This document shows, in pieces, positions 1 to 11,500 of a stretch of 43,057 nucleotides of DNA. Position 1 is the stretch's first letter. Each line of letters begins with the position of its first letter. The notes under the pieces were generated by a model. The model did no database searches. It saw only the letters and a program-made list of their open reading frames with translations, and was not told the DNA's origin. The stretch lies in the NCBI GenBank assembly GCA_029247405.1, contig JAQWLH010000293.1, forward strand, positions 1-43,057, given 5' to 3'. This DNA comes from Mariniblastus sp. (GTDB lineage Bacteria; Planctomycetota; Planctomycetia; Pirellulales; Pirellulaceae). A program made the position numbers and the translations under genes.

Positions 1-224
1 TGATGAGTGTCACCAACGCGATCAGTGGGATTATCCTGATCGGTGGAATGCTACAAGTTTGCAAAAATAAATTATCAACCATCCCTGAAGAAGCAGCGCT
101 CTCTCACTGGTACTCAGTCAGCACCCTGCTCGCGGCATTCGCGGTTTTAATCGCTGCTATTAATGTCGCTGGGGGGTTTCTTGTGACACATCGAATGCTT
201 GGCATGTTTAGGAAGCAGGACTGA
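1..224 (+). CDS. pntA: NAD(P)+ transhydrogenase alpha subunit, C-terminal membrane part (5' partial)
   Basis: This is the last 73 residues of the membrane domain of the alpha subunit of proton-translocating transhydrogenase, which passes hydride between NADH and NADP+ across the inner membrane. The segment [10 protein letters not shown] is the family's conserved loop, followed by a polar stretch and a second hydrophobic helix, then the tail [17 protein letters not shown]. In the family this ATG codon is internal, preceded by a Thr-Pro-Leu-like stretch, so the gene starts before the window; the first two bases are an incomplete codon. It ends one base before the pntB ATG, so the two are co-transcribed. 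Whether upstream DNA holds a single long pntA or the split form (separate soluble and membrane polypeptides) cannot be seen here. Confidence 0.9.
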   Translation, partial: MSVTNAISGIILIGGMLQVCKNKLSTIPEEAALSHWYSVSTLLAAFAVLIAAINVAGGFLVTHRMLGMFRKQD

Positions 225-225
225 A

Positions 226-1638
226 ATGGATAGCTTCCCACAACTCGCTTGGCTGATTGCCGCCATTTGTTTCATCATTAGCCTCGGCGGTCTTAGTAAG
301 CATGAGACTGCACGCCGGGGCAATTTGTTTGGAATTGTTGGCATGGCACTAGCCATTATCGCTGCCTTTTTTGCTGGAATCCCCGGCGGCTACACCCTAT
401 TGATTTTGGCTTTAGTCGTCGGTTCGATCGGCGGCGCGTTTTTGGCAACTCGTGTCGAAATGACCGCGATGCCGCAATTGGTAGCGATCCTGCACAGCTT
501 TGTTGGACTTGCTGCCGTCCTGGTGGGATTAAGCGTTTATTGCTCCGACTGGCATTTTGACGAAACGCTCAACGGCTGGGTTGGCCCCGATATGATTCAC
601 ATGATTGAGATTTTCATTGGTGTCTTCATTGGCGGGCTGACGTTTACCGGTAGTGTCATTGCCTGGGGTAAACTTGACGGCAAAATCAAGAGCAAGCCGC
701 TAATGATTCCAGGCCGACATTTACTCAACCTGCTCATGCTGTTGGTTTGCATTGGGCTCGGAGGGTGGTTCCTGAATACGTCCACTGGCGTCGGTATCTG
801 GCCATTGATTCTGATGTTGATCATTGCCTTTGTGTTTGGCGCACATTTGGTGATGGCCATCGGTGGTGCGGACATGCCAGTCGTTGTTTCAATGCTCAAC
901 AGCTACAGCGGTTGGGCTGCCGCAGCGACGGGTTTCATGCTCTCCAATGACTTACTGATCATTACAGGAGCCCTGGTTGGGAGCAGCGGGGCGATTTTAA
1001 GTTACATCATGTGCCACGCCATGAACCGATCTTTTGTAAGCGTCATTCTCGGTGGGTTTGGAACTGACAGCAGCGCTCCCGTCGCCCGTGTCGATGATGG
1101 CGTGGTCAAGACACACACATCAACCACCAGTGCCGAAGTGGCGCAAATGCTTAAAGATGCCAAAGAAGTCATTGTTATCCCAGGATATGGAATGGCGGTC
1201 GCTCAAGCTCAGCATCCGATTCGCGAGATTACCGAGGTGCTTCAAAAGAACGGCACGCGAACTCGTTTTGGAATTCATCCGGTTGCGGGAAGGCTGCCAG
1301 GTCACATGAACGTACTGCTCGCAGAGGCTCGCTTGCCCTACGATCTGGTGCTTGAAATGGATGAAATCAATGACGACTTCCCGGCAACCGACGTTGTTCT
1401 GGTCGTTGGAGCGAACGACATTGTCAATCCAGGAGCGTTGGATGACCCCTCCAGTCCAATCTACGGGATGCCTGTACTTGAGGCTTGGAAAGCCAGTCAG
1501 GTTGTCGTCTTTAAGCGTTCGATGGGCTCGGGTTATTCGGGTGTCGACAACCCACTATTTTACAATGAAAATACAGACATGCTTTTTGGTGACGCCAAGA
1601 AAAGCGCAGACGAGATTCTTCAAGAGCTACGTCAATAG
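226..1638 (+). CDS. pntB: NAD(P)+ transhydrogenase beta subunit
   Basis: 470-residue beta subunit of the proton-pumping transhydrogenase. The N-terminal half is a series of hydrophobic helices, including the conserved [12 protein letters not shown] and [19 protein letters not shown] segments. The C-terminal third is the soluble NADP(H)-binding domain III, with [47 protein letters not shown] and [19 protein letters not shown] chose the ATG at 226 because translation from it gives the normal family N-terminus ([13 protein letters not shown]) and sits one base after the pntA stop; an in-frame start at 199 would overlap pntA and add nine unrelated residues. Length matches the family (about 460 to 480). 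It works with PntA to make NADPH at the expense of proton motive force. Confidence 0.96.
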   Translation: MDSFPQLAWLIAAICFIISLGGLSKHETARRGNLFGIVGMALAIIAAFFAGIPGGYTLLILALVVGSIGGAFLATRVEMTAMPQLVAILHSFVGLAAVLVGLSVYCSDWHFDETLNGWVGPDMIHMIEIFIGVFIGGLTFTGSVIAWGKLDGKIKSKPLMIPGRHLLNLLMLLVCIGLGGWFLNTSTGVGIWPLILMLIIAFVFGAHLVMAIGGADMPVVVSMLNSYSGWAAAATGFMLSNDLLIITGALVGSSGAILSYIMCHAMNRSFVSVILGGFGTDSSAPVARVDDGVVKTHTSTTSAEVAQMLKDAKEVIVIPGYGMAVAQAQHPIREITEVLQKNGTRTRFGIHPVAGRLPGHMNVLLAEARLPYDLVLEMDEINDDFPATDVVLVVGANDIVNPGALDDPSSPIYGMPVLEAWKASQVVVFKRSMGSGYSGVDNPLFYNENTDMLFGDAKKSADEILQELRQ

Positions 1639-1771
1639 CGAGAGCATCGTCGCAGGGTGCGATAGATCCAACGGGGAAGAGATTGCCCAATCCGCTTCCG
1701 ACTCACCTCACCGATCCATCGCTTGATCTGAATTAAAATGAAGCTCACCCAAGAGAAACGATAAATCTACG

Positions 1772-2794
1772 ATGCGTCAAATCTGGATCCCCAAAGCTGG
1801 TCCGCCTGAAGTTCTGGAGATTCGAGAATCTGCCGATCCGGATCCCCAACCAGGCGAAGTCCGTATTCGTGTTGAGGCGACTGGGATCAACTTTGCAGAT
1901 ATCGCGGGTCGGATTGGAATCTACCAAGATCTTCCCCCGCTGCCGGTCGTTGTAGGATATGAAGTCGCAGGAAAAATTGATGCCGTCGGCGACGGCGTCG
2001 ATCCTTGCTGGCTGGGCCGCGATGTTTTAGCGTTAACACGATTTGGTGGCTACAGCGACGTGACTTGCACGCCTTTGGAGCAAGTGTTTGAACGCCCTAC
2101 AGGAATGCCGGCCGAAGTTGGGGCTGCTCTGCCCGTGAATTTCCTGACCGCCTATCAACTCGTCGTGGTGATGGGTGGCTTACGATCGGGAGAAACAATG
2201 CTCGTCCACTCAGCGGGTGGGGGCGTTGGAATCGCTGCAACTCAACTTGCTTTGCACCGCGGCGCAAGGGTGATTGGAACCGCCTCTACCGGCAAGCATA
2301 GTTTTCTTAAATCAATCGGTGTATCGCATTGCATTGACTACCGAAAGGATGATTTTGAAAAACGCGTCATGGAAATCACCGATGGGGCTGGAGTAGAGTT
2401 AGTCCTCGATGCCGTGGGGGGCAAATCATTTAAAAAGAGCTACCGTTCGCTCGCCGCAACGGGACGGATGGGCATGTTTGGAATCTCATCTGCGGCCACC
2501 GGAAAGACGAAGAGCATCGTTTCTTTATTAAAAATGGCTGCTTCGATGCCATGGTTCAAATTTACTCCGCCTGAACTTATCAACCACAACAAAGGAGTAT
2601 TTGGTGTCAACCTTGGTCATTTATGGGATGAAATGGAACGCGTTTCCAGCTGGCAAACTGAGATTCTCTCGCTTTATCAGCAAGGTGTAATCAACCCCGT
2701 CATCGACAAGATATTTTCATTTGATGACGTCGCCAAAGCGCACCACTACATTCAGGACAGAAAAAACATCGGCAAGGTTTTACTCACTCCCTAA
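1772..2794 (+). CDS. Zinc-free medium-chain dehydrogenase, VAT-1/quinone oxidoreductase-like
   Basis: 340-residue NADPH-dependent MDR-superfamily oxidoreductase. The N-terminal GroES-like domain has GEVRIRVEATGINFADIAGR, and the Rossmann nucleotide site is HSAGGGVGIAATQLA near residues 145-159, followed by VIGTASTGKH. The usual catalytic-zinc Cys/His ligands are missing, which puts it in the quinone oxidoreductase branch; the late segment KSIVSLLKMAASMPWFKFTP followed by NKGVFGVNLGHLWDE resembles the VAT-1-like subgroup. Likely cytosolic; substrate unknown (quinones or alpha,beta-unsaturated carbonyls are typical of the family). It lies 133 bp downstream of pntB on the same strand, with no clear terminator between them, so co-transcription is possible but unproven. 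Confidence 0.88.
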   Translation: MRQIWIPKAGPPEVLEIRESADPDPQPGEVRIRVEATGINFADIAGRIGIYQDLPPLPVVVGYEVAGKIDAVGDGVDPCWLGRDVLALTRFGGYSDVTCTPLEQVFERPTGMPAEVGAALPVNFLTAYQLVVVMGGLRSGETMLVHSAGGGVGIAATQLALHRGARVIGTASTGKHSFLKSIGVSHCIDYRKDDFEKRVMEITDGAGVELVLDAVGGKSFKKSYRSLAATGRMGMFGISSAATGKTKSIVSLLKMAASMPWFKFTPPELINHNKGVFGVNLGHLWDEMERVSSWQTEILSLYQQGVINPVIDKIFSFDDVAKAHHYIQDRKNIGKVLLTP

Positions 2795-3044
2795 GATCCA
2801 AGGAGCTTGAGTTAAGGCCATATCAAGAACCCATGGGTTGCTCCAACTCCAGGCAAGCTTCAAATTTAAATTGGGCGTGTGAGGTAGATAACTGCCCAAT
2901 GTCAGAACAACCCGAATTCAAAAGCGAGAGGATCCGGGTGTTTTTCGAATCAATTCGCTTCTTGCGAATCTGTTCGGCACCGCTTAGGCTAAATTATCGA
3001 CTTCTGCCGAGGTTGGTTGTTTTCAGCCCAATGGGAATCAAAAC

Positions 3045-6000
3045 ATGGTACCGCGTCTTTCAACTGCTCCACGCCTTCGTTATCTAGGGGTACGAGTTTC
3101 AAGTCCATTCTTATTCTCGGGATGGATTCTGCTTTTTGCCATTCTTCCTGCAGATGGACTTACTCAAGATCAGCTAAATTTCAATCGCGATATCCGCCCG
3201 ATTCTTTCCGACAACTGCTTCCTTTGTCACGGTCCTGCAGAATCAACGCGCGAGGCAGATCTAAGACTTGATGATCGCGATGCCGCCATGGATTCAGGTG
3301 CGTTCGAGCCAGGGGATCCAGCTCTCAGTCATATCATATCACGAATTAATTCAAGTGATCCCGACGAGATCATGCCGCCACCAGATTCCAACAAAAAGCT
3401 GTCAAAAAAGCAAAAAGAAATGCTTGAGCGTTGGGTCGCTCAGGGCGCGGAGTATCAACAGCACTGGTCCTTTGTTCCCCCCAAGAAAACACAGTCGACT
3501 GATGACCATCCGGTCGATCACTTTGTCGAGCGACAACTCAAACCTCTTGGATTGCAACTTTCACCAGAGGCTGATCTGGCAACGCTGATTCGACGTGTCA
3601 CACTTGACCTCAACGGTTTACCCCCAACCTTGGAGCAAGTGTCAGCATTTATCGATGACGTCGAGGCACGTGGAATCGAATCCGCGTACGAAACTGTCGT
3701 TGATCGCTTATTGGCAGCGCCGGCTTATGGTGAACGAATGGCGTTATCGTGGCTGGACGCCGCTCGGTATGGAGATACGAGCGTCATGCATGCCGACGGA
3801 CCTCGTGACATGTGGCCATGGCGAGACTGGGTAATTAAAGCTTACAACTCAAACATGCCCTTCGATCAATTCACCATTGAACAATTAGCCGGAGATCTAA
3901 TTCCAAACGCGACGACGCAGCAAAAGGTTGCCTCTGGTTTCAACCGAAACCATGCGACCAGCGACGAGGGGGGTGCTTTCGCCGAGGAACTGAGAGTGGA
4001 ATACGTTGTTGATCGCGTAATGACAACAGCGACCGTTTGGATGGCGTTGACCATGGAGTGCAGTCAATGCCACGACCACAAATATGACCCGATCTCGCAA
4101 AAAGAGTACTATCAATTTTTCGCTTATTTCAACAACACGACTGACCCTGGCATGCAGTCTCGCAGTGGCAACCAAAAACCGGTGGTAGAAGTCATCAGTG
4201 ACGAAAGCAAGAAAAAATTAGCGGATGCTCAGCGAGTGATTGATCAAGCGCAGCAAAACATAACTGACCACCAAATCGCGGTCGAACCAGAGTTCGTTGC
4301 TTGGGCCAAGCGAGCGACCGAAGAAGCCTCGAAATCGGAACCAAACAAAAAAGAGCTAACAGGACTGGTGCATTGGTTTCCACTTGATGAATTGACTGGC
4401 AAAAAAATCAAGAACAGCGTCACCGATTCATTCGCAACACTCGAGCGTGGCAAACTAACTCCCACCCTCAGAGATAACAGGCAAGCAATTAGCCTCGATG
4501 GGGCGACCCAGTTTGCCTGCGACAAGGAATCGCCCGAATTAAAAAATTCTAAACCGTTTTCTTTCGCCGTCTGGATTAAGAGTAACGGAAAATCAAACGG
4601 GGCTGTTTTTTCAAGAATGGACGTTGGACAGTCTTTTCGAGGTTATGACCTCTGGATTCAGAGCCAGGCTGTAGGGACTCACATTATCAACACGTGGCCC
4701 AGCAACGCCATTAAAGTCGTTTCCAAAGACAAACTGAAAGCAAATACATGGCAACATGTTGTCATTAGTTACGACGGAACACAGAAGGCAAGTGGTGTAA
4801 AGATTTACATCGATGGAAAACTCTCCGAGAACAATGTCGAAGCGGACACCCTCACTTCAACCCTCGAAACCAAAGTGCCTTTTAAAATTGGTAGTCGATC
4901 GAATGGAGCAAACTGGAAGGGGGCCATTGACGACGTCCGGATTTACAACCGTGCCTTGACGCCCGCCGAAGTCCCACTCGCCAAGGATGATTTAGTTGGT
5001 GAAATACTTGCGATAGCTCCCCACCAGCGTGAGCCAGGACAAACTCAGACACTCCGGAATTATTATCTAACCAACGAAGACAATATTTACAAAAATTTGT
5101 CTGCCGAACTAGCCAAGGCGGAAAGTGAACTTGCCTCACTAAAAACCAAGCCGCCAACATCGATGATCATGCAAGACAATCCAAATAATAAATTACGCAT
5201 GACTTACGTGTTGGACCGCGGGCAATACGACTCACCCCAAAAGGAGCGAGCCGTTACCGTGGGCGTCCCGGCTGCGTTACCCGCACTTCCCGACGACGCC
5301 CCGGCCAATCGTTTGGGTTTGGCGCAATGGCTCACCCAACCTGACCATCCGCTGACTGCCCGCGTTGCAGTCAACAGATACTGGATGCTGTTTTTTGGAC
5401 AAGGGTTGGTGCGGACTGCGGGTGATTTTGGGGCTCAAGGTATTCCACCAACTCATCCTGAACTGCTGGATTGGCTGGCAGTTGAGTTTGTTGAATCGGG
5501 TTGGGATGTCAAACGAATGATCAAACTTTTGGTGATGTCAAAAACCTATCGTCAAAGTTCGCGTCGAAAACCGGTGCATCAAAAAGCTGATCCAGAAAAT
5601 CTGTTCCTCGCGCACAGCCCAAGGTTCCGCTTACAAGGTGAATTGATTCGCGATCAGGCACTGGCAGTCAGCCGTTTGTTGGTCGACGTCGAAGGTGGGC
5701 CAAGTGTAAAGCCGTACCAACCACCCAATATTTGGAACGAGGTCAGTTTAAATGGCGGCTTGCGGTACCAACAAGGCAAGGGCTCCAATTTGTACCGAAA
5801 GTCGATGTACACTTATTGGAAACGAAGTGCGCCCATGCCCAACATGATGATTTTCGATTCACCATCGAGAGAAAAGTGTGTCGTGCAACGAGCTCGGACG
5901 AACACACCACTTCAGGCCTTGGTGACTTTAAATGACCCCCAGTTTGTCGAGGCCGCAAGGATGCTTGCCCTCAGGTTATTGAAAACAGAATCAGGCGACA

Positions 6001-6248
6001 GAGAACGAATTGACCTGGCCTACCGGTTATGCACCGCTCGGTCTGCGAGTCAACGTGAGCAAATGATTATCCAAAAATTATTGTCTGATCAAAAAAAGCG
6101 ATTTAAGGATGCTCCCGAAAAAGCCAATCAATTACTGGGGGTTGGTGAATCACCCCAGGATTCGTCAACCGATGCGGTGGAGCACGCGGCGTGGACCGTC
6201 ATCTCACAAATGATCCTAAATTTGGATGAAACCCTAACTCGAGGCTAG
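3045..6248 (+). CDS. Secreted PSCyt1-DUF1549-LamG-DUF1553 protein (planctomycete cytochrome family)
   Basis: 1067-residue exported protein of the planctomycete-expanded PSCyt1/PSD1 families. A signal or anchor helix spans about residues 20-35. The PSCyt1 domain carries a c-type heme motif C58-FL-C61-H62 and the MPPP motif near residue 110. DUF1549 (about 155-370) contains a second heme-like motif, C339-SQ-C342-H343-DHKYDP. Residues about 437-645 form a LamG/concanavalin-like insert (HWFPLDE, ending [16 protein letters not shown]), probably glycan binding. DUF1553 (about 750-975) has [21 protein letters not shown] and [20 protein letters not shown]. Its stop abuts the next gene, a DUF1501 protein, the standard genomic partner. 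Biochemical function is unproven; an extracytoplasmic heme oxidoreductase acting on polysaccharide-linked substrates is an inference from the heme sites and carbohydrate-binding-like insert. The N-terminus is long, so the start is not certain. Confidence 0.93.
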   Translation: MVPRLSTAPRLRYLGVRVSSPFLFSGWILLFAILPADGLTQDQLNFNRDIRPILSDNCFLCHGPAESTREADLRLDDRDAAMDSGAFEPGDPALSHIISRINSSDPDEIMPPPDSNKKLSKKQKEMLERWVAQGAEYQQHWSFVPPKKTQSTDDHPVDHFVERQLKPLGLQLSPEADLATLIRRVTLDLNGLPPTLEQVSAFIDDVEARGIESAYETVVDRLLAAPAYGERMALSWLDAARYGDTSVMHADGPRDMWPWRDWVIKAYNSNMPFDQFTIEQLAGDLIPNATTQQKVASGFNRNHATSDEGGAFAEELRVEYVVDRVMTTATVWMALTMECSQCHDHKYDPISQKEYYQFFAYFNNTTDPGMQSRSGNQKPVVEVISDESKKKLADAQRVIDQAQQNITDHQIAVEPEFVAWAKRATEEASKSEPNKKELTGLVHWFPLDELTGKKIKNSVTDSFATLERGKLTPTLRDNRQAISLDGATQFACDKESPELKNSKPFSFAVWIKSNGKSNGAVFSRMDVGQSFRGYDLWIQSQAVGTHIINTWPSNAIKVVSKDKLKANTWQHVVISYDGTQKASGVKIYIDGKLSENNVEADTLTSTLETKVPFKIGSRSNGANWKGAIDDVRIYNRALTPAEVPLAKDDLVGEILAIAPHQREPGQTQTLRNYYLTNEDNIYKNLSAELAKAESELASLKTKPPTSMIMQDNPNNKLRMTYVLDRGQYDSPQKERAVTVGVPAALPALPDDAPANRLGLAQWLTQPDHPLTARVAVNRYWMLFFGQGLVRTAGDFGAQGIPPTHPELLDWLAVEFVESGWDVKRMIKLLVMSKTYRQSSRRKPVHQKADPENLFLAHSPRFRLQGELIRDQALAVSRLLVDVEGGPSVKPYQPPNIWNEVSLNGGLRYQQGKGSNLYRKSMYTYWKRSAPMPNMMIFDSPSREKCVVQRARTNTPLQALVTLNDPQFVEAARMLALRLLKTESGDRERIDLAYRLCTARSASQREQMIIQKLLSDQKKRFKDAPEKANQLLGVGESPQDSSTDAVEHAAWTVISQMILNLDETLTRG

Positions 6249-6250
6249 TG

Positions 6251-7702
6251 ATGAACTTTCGAACTCAATCCCGTCGCAGGTTTTTACTTCAATCGGGCAA
6301 TGGTGTGGGTGCAATGGCACTCAGCACACTCCTCAATCCCGGTTTAGTAGGAAGCCTCTCTGCTGACGATCGCTCCCACCCCGGTCTTCCGCAATTCCCA
6401 AACTTTGCTCCCAAAGCAAAGCGACTGATTTATTTATTCATGGCAGGCGGGCCAAGCCACATCGATACGTTTGATTACAAACCGGCGATGCGAGAGCTTC
6501 ATGGCAAAGAACTCCCTGAGTCAATTCGACAAGGCCAGCGACTAACGGGCATGACAAGCGGACAAACGACGTTTCCTTGCGTTGCTCCAATGTTCAAATT
6601 TGAGCAATTCGGAGAACATCAGACGTGGGTCAACAAAGATCTTTTGCCGCATACCGCAGGCATCGTTGACAAAATTTCAATTGTCAAATCAATGTACACC
6701 GAAGCGGTGAATCATGATCCGGCGATCACCTATATCAATACGGGTGTTCAGCAACAGGGCAAACCGACCCTCGGTGCATGGCTAAGCTATGGCCTTGGAA
6801 GCGAAAACGACAATATGCCGGCGTACATTGTGATGATCTCGCGCGGGCGAGGCCAATTACAAGCTTTATACGACCGCTTATGGGGCGCAGGATTCCTGCC
6901 TTCCAAGCATCAGGGGGTCAAACTAAGAAGTAATGGAGAACCAGTACTGTACTTGAACAATCCACCGGGAATCGACCGTGACTCAAGACGCAGAATGCTC
7001 GACAGCCTTGGCGAACTGAACCGTGAAACGTTTGACCATTTCTCTGACCCTGAAACGCAAGCCCGTATTTCACAGTATGAGATGGCTTTCCGAATGCAAA
7101 CGGAAGTGCCCGATCTCATGAATATTTCGCAAGAGACAAAACATGTCAAAGATCTTTATGGGCCTCAAGTTGAAAAGCCCGGGTCATTTGCCAGAAATTG
7201 CCTCTTAGCCAGACGTATGGTTGCCAAAGGGGTTCGCTACGTCCAACTATTCCACCGCGGTTGGGACCAACACGGCTCTCTTCCCTCCAAGCTACGTCAA
7301 CAATGTGAAGACATTGACCAGCCAGCTGCGGCATTGATCAAGGACCTGGAGCAACACGGAATGTTAGATGACACCCTCGTGGTTTGGGGCGGCGAGTTTG
7401 GCCGGACCATCTACTCACAGGGCAAATTGACCAAGAACAATCATGGGCGTGACCATCACGGGCGTTGCTTTTCACTTTGGATGGCGGGAGCTGGAATCAA
7501 ACGTGGGTGCGAATACGGAGCGACCGATGACCATAGCTACAACATCACTGAAAACCCAACGCACATTCGCGATTTAAACGCAACGATTTTGCACCAACTT
7601 GGCATTGATCATCACAAGCTGACATTCAAATACCAAGGATTAGATCAACGTTTGACAGGGGTCGAGGAAGAGGCACACGTGATTAAAGGAATCCTCTCCT
7701 GA
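6251..7702 (+). CDS. Tat-exported DUF1501 protein
   Basis: 483-residue DUF1501 family member, related to the alkaline phosphatase/sulfatase fold. The N-terminus [19 protein letters not shown] is a twin-arginine signal. Family motifs seen in order are [77 protein letters not shown] and [21 protein letters not shown]; the Asp/His-rich clusters are probable metal ligands. I use the ATG at 6251, two bases after the preceding stop; an in-frame GTG lies at 6248. The near-zero spacing implies translational coupling with the upstream PSCyt1/DUF1549/DUF1553 gene. The reaction is unknown; a hydrolase or phosphatase/sulfatase-like activity in the periplasm is only inferred from the fold. Confidence 0.93.
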   Translation: MNFRTQSRRRFLLQSGNGVGAMALSTLLNPGLVGSLSADDRSHPGLPQFPNFAPKAKRLIYLFMAGGPSHIDTFDYKPAMRELHGKELPESIRQGQRLTGMTSGQTTFPCVAPMFKFEQFGEHQTWVNKDLLPHTAGIVDKISIVKSMYTEAVNHDPAITYINTGVQQQGKPTLGAWLSYGLGSENDNMPAYIVMISRGRGQLQALYDRLWGAGFLPSKHQGVKLRSNGEPVLYLNNPPGIDRDSRRRMLDSLGELNRETFDHFSDPETQARISQYEMAFRMQTEVPDLMNISQETKHVKDLYGPQVEKPGSFARNCLLARRMVAKGVRYVQLFHRGWDQHGSLPSKLRQQCEDIDQPAAALIKDLEQHGMLDDTLVVWGGEFGRTIYSQGKLTKNNHGRDHHGRCFSLWMAGAGIKRGCEYGATDDHSYNITENPTHIRDLNATILHQLGIDHHKLTFKYQGLDQRLTGVEEEAHVIKGILS

Positions 7703-7901
7703 AAATACGAGGGGAATTCAATACGATCTCCCAGTTCACACGCAATATCGCGCAAGCCAGTTCAAAATTGTGACGCTTGACGAATTTGCCAGTGAGAAAT
7801 CACGTAAAAATGGTTAGCTTGCCAAAAAAACATGCCAACAATTCGCGAGCCTAACTGAATAAAGAATGTAGCGAACCACCCTACCGCGGACAAAAACCAA
7901 C

Positions 7902-8297
7902 ATGAAACCATCATCACAAGAACGGACGCTTTATGAGGAACATCCGTCGATGTTTCGAAATCAACCTGTCGCGTTTGTAATCTATTGTGTGCTTTGCCTG
8001 GTCGTCGTTGGAATCGTGATTCTTTTTTTCTGGTGGCTGAAATGCAAAGGTACGACGTTAACGGTTACGACGGATCGAGTTCGCTTGCGCAAGGGGATCC
8101 TTTCAAAATCAATCAACGAAGTCTGGCATCAAGATGTTCGTAATGTTCAATTAAATCAATCTTTCTTTCAACGGCTATTTGGAGTCGGAACTGTTGGTAT
8201 TTCGAGTGCCGGACAGAGCGAAATCGAAATCAGTGTAACCGGAATCCCAGACCCTGATCGAGTCAAAATGCTGATTGATCAACATCGACGCCGATAG
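7902..8297 (+). CDS. Small membrane protein with bacterial PH (bPH_2/DUF304) domain
   Basis: 131 residues. A short polar N-terminus (ERTLYEEHPSMFRNQP) leads into one strong hydrophobic segment, about residues 24-46 (VIYCVLCLVVVGIVILFFWW). A bacterial PH-like domain follows: TTLTVTTDRVRLRKGILSK, then INEVWHQDVRNVQLNQSFFQRLFGVGTVGISSAG and the closing I-x-x-P-D-P-D motif. This matches the YdbS/DUF304-like architecture, with one helix instead of the more usual two. Function is unknown; the family is thought to bind membranes or proteins. It stands alone between two heme/Tat modules, about 200 bp from the first. Confidence 0.85.
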   Translation: MKPSSQERTLYEEHPSMFRNQPVAFVIYCVLCLVVVGIVILFFWWLKCKGTTLTVTTDRVRLRKGILSKSINEVWHQDVRNVQLNQSFFQRLFGVGTVGISSAGQSEIEISVTGIPDPDRVKMLIDQHRRR

Positions 8298-8536
8298 CAG
8301 TTGAGCTGCTCATTGCACCGAAATGGCTTGCTTGCACTTTGGAGGCACATCAGCCCAAATCTTTTGGTTGCATCATGGGATCGAAGCCCAAAACTACAGA
8401 GTAGCAGCGATTTCGCTCCGAAATCCCCGTGATGTCACTGCTCATTTTTCGCGTTGCTGGCTGCGGCTTGAATTTGCTGTCACTGTTGGCTCAGCTTACA
8501 ATCAGAGCGTCACGTCAATGATTGCCCCAACTCGCC

Positions 8537-11500
8537 ATGCCAGCTTTTAAATTTGCAAATGTTGCTCTCAAAGCCAATGTTATTTCAACATTGATTTTTA
8601 TGTTTTGCTTTGACGTCTCCGGGGACGACCAAGTTGACTTTGCAAAACAGATTGCCCCAATCCTGCAAACCCATTGTCAACAATGCCATGGTGAAAAGGT
8701 GCGCGAAGGCGGATTAAGATTCACCAACCGTAGCGATGCCCTATTGGAAACCGATTCTTCAGCTTTCGCAATACTTCCTGGCAAGCCAGATCAGAGCGAG
8801 CTTCTCAGTCGAGTCACCAGCAACGACGATTTAGCGAGAATGCCACCGGAAGGACCAAGCCTATCAAACGAAGAAATTGCGACGCTCCGCCAATGGATTC
8901 TCGAAGGAGCTAGTTGGCCTGATGATGAAACCCCAGAACACTGGGCTTACATCCCCCCAACACGCCCTAAGCTTCCCACAATTCAAAATACTCATTGGCC
9001 GAAAAACCCAATCGATTATTTTGTTCTGCGACGACTCGAGCAAAACAATTTGGCGCCCTCTCCACCCGCCGACCCGGCAAAGCTGATTCGTCGCACCTCA
9101 CTCGCGCTGACCGGTCTGCCACCCAGCTTGAGCCAGGTTGATGCGTTTTTGGCAAACCCTTCCGAGGCATCCTTTGAAGCATTTGTTGACCAATGTCTCG
9201 ACTCAAAAAGCTACGGAGAACGCTGGGCGCAGCCTTGGCTTGATCTGGCACGCTATGCGGATTCCAACGGATTCCAAGCTGACCAGCTTCGTGATAGCTG
9301 GGCTTATCGCGATTGGGTGATCCGTGCGATGAACGCCGATATGCCGTTTGATCAGTTTACGATTGAGCAACTGGCTGGCGATCTACTTCCCAACGCCACG
9401 GTCAATCAAAAAATTGCAACCGGCTTCCACCGATCGGCAACCTGCAATGTCGAGGCCGGAGTTCACCCAGAGGAAAATCGAATCAACCAGGTTTTTGATC
9501 GTGTCAACACAACGGGAACTGTTTTCCTTGGGACGACGATTGAGTGTTGCCAATGCCACAACCACAAGTACGACCCATTCACTCAAGAAGAATATTACGA
9601 GCTGTTTGCCTATTTCAACAACACACCAGTCGAAGTCAAACTACAAGCCGGTGTTCAATACAACTTCTACGGACCAACGACTAACCTGCCTCTCTCCGAT
9701 TCAGAACAAGTCGAGTACGACGCCTTGAAACAACAGCTGGCACGACTGGACGCCAAGAAAAAAATTGAAATGGCGGTTCATGCAGTGGAGCGAGATCAAC
9801 TGAAGCAAAAGCTCATCAATTTGGCGGGTACTCCCGCCAACTGGACGACACTCAATATCCTCGACGTAGAGACTTCCGGGGGCGAAACCCATAACGTTCT
9901 GCAAGACCAGTCAATTTTAATCGGCGGTGCTCTACCAGACACCACGGCCTACCAAATCACAGCGACCTCGAGCCTGACGAACATCACAGCATTTAGAATT
10001 GACTCATTGACACACCCATCGCTCCCGGGAACTGGTCCAGGCCGCGGAGATGAGAAACGGGCAAACTTCATCCTCAGCGAATTTATCGTGTCTGAGAAAC
10101 ACCCCACACCCAACGGACCAGAGTTAACCGCGCTTGCTCTTGTGAAACCTACCGCTGACTTTTCACAGAAAAATTGGGCCGTCGAAAAAGCCATCGACGG
10201 AGACTTAAAAACGGGCTGGGCCATTGCCCCACAATTCTTTAAAAACCATTGGGCAACTTTTGAGTTAAAGACACCATTTAGAACCAAGGCCAGCTTAAGC
10301 CAATTCAGGTTTCTCCTTGAACAGAACTTTGGTCGTGGACGCAACCTTGGTCGCGTGAGGCTTTCGGCAACCGATGCCAATCCAGAAGCATTGGCGATTC
10401 CGTCAGAGATTCGAAGCATTCTGCTGACCAAGAATCCGACTGCGAAACAACAAAAACGTCTTGACGAGTATCTGGACAAGGCCAACTCAACGAAGCTTCA
10501 AATTGACCAAGAAATAACTCGAATTGAAACCCAAATTGAATCGCTTAAGCCCGCAACCAGTTTGGTCATGGTTGAATTGGACGAACAGCGGGAAACATTC
10601 AAGCTCAACCGAGGCAACTACCTCAGTCCTGGAAAACAGGTTAAAGCTTCTGTTCCGTCAGTGCTTCACTCACTCGACGAGACGCTTCCCAAAAATCGCC
10701 TGGGTCTGGCAAAATGGATCGTCGCCCCCGAAAACCCTTTGCTCGGACGAGTCACAGTGAATCGTTGGTGGGCGAACCTACTTGGTCAGGGCTTGGTTCG
10801 ATCAGGTGAAGACTTTGGCACCCAAAGCGAGCCTGCTTCGCATCCTGAATTACTTGACTGGATGGCAAACGAATTAGTTCACAACCAATTTTCGCGGAAG
10901 CATATCCACAAATTGATCGTGATGTCATCCACATTTCGCCAAAGCTCAAAAACTAATCAACAGAGGCTTGAGCTAGATCCGGAAAACAGGCTGTACACCC
11001 GCGGCCCAAGAATGAGAATGCCAGCGGAAATGATCCGCGACCACGGACTGGCAGTTAGTGGTTTGCTTTCGCTTAAAAAAGGGGGGCCTCCAATCATGCC
11101 TTTCCAACCTGACAATGTTTGGCGTGCGGTTGGACGCAACGCGCCCCAATGGAAGACTGCCACCGATGAGAATCGTTTCCGTCGAGGCATTTACGTAATT
11201 TGGAGACGCGCGGCGCCTTATCCAAGCTTTGTGAATTTTGATGCCCCAGATCGAGCCGCCTGTGTTGTCGAACGACCTCGGACCAACACGCCACTGCAAG
11301 CGCTTACACTCCTAAATGATCAAGCCTATATTGAAATGGCCGTCGCTCTCGCCGATCAAGTCAATTCAACAATCCCAAACGCAACCATCAGAAATAAAAT
11401 CGCTTTGGCAATGCGTCGCTGTGTCATCAGGACGCCAACCCATGCCGAACTTGACGAGCTAACCCAACTCTACCACAGTGAGTTGAAACGGTTTGAGAAT

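Noticed and set aside
8300-8315. AGCAG/CTGCT hairpin after the PH-domain gene
   Set aside because: Five-base stem and no T-run.
9949-10485. 178-codon antisense frame inside the second PSCyt1 protein
   Set aside because: It lies wholly within a well-supported gene, shows no domain and has no ribosome site.
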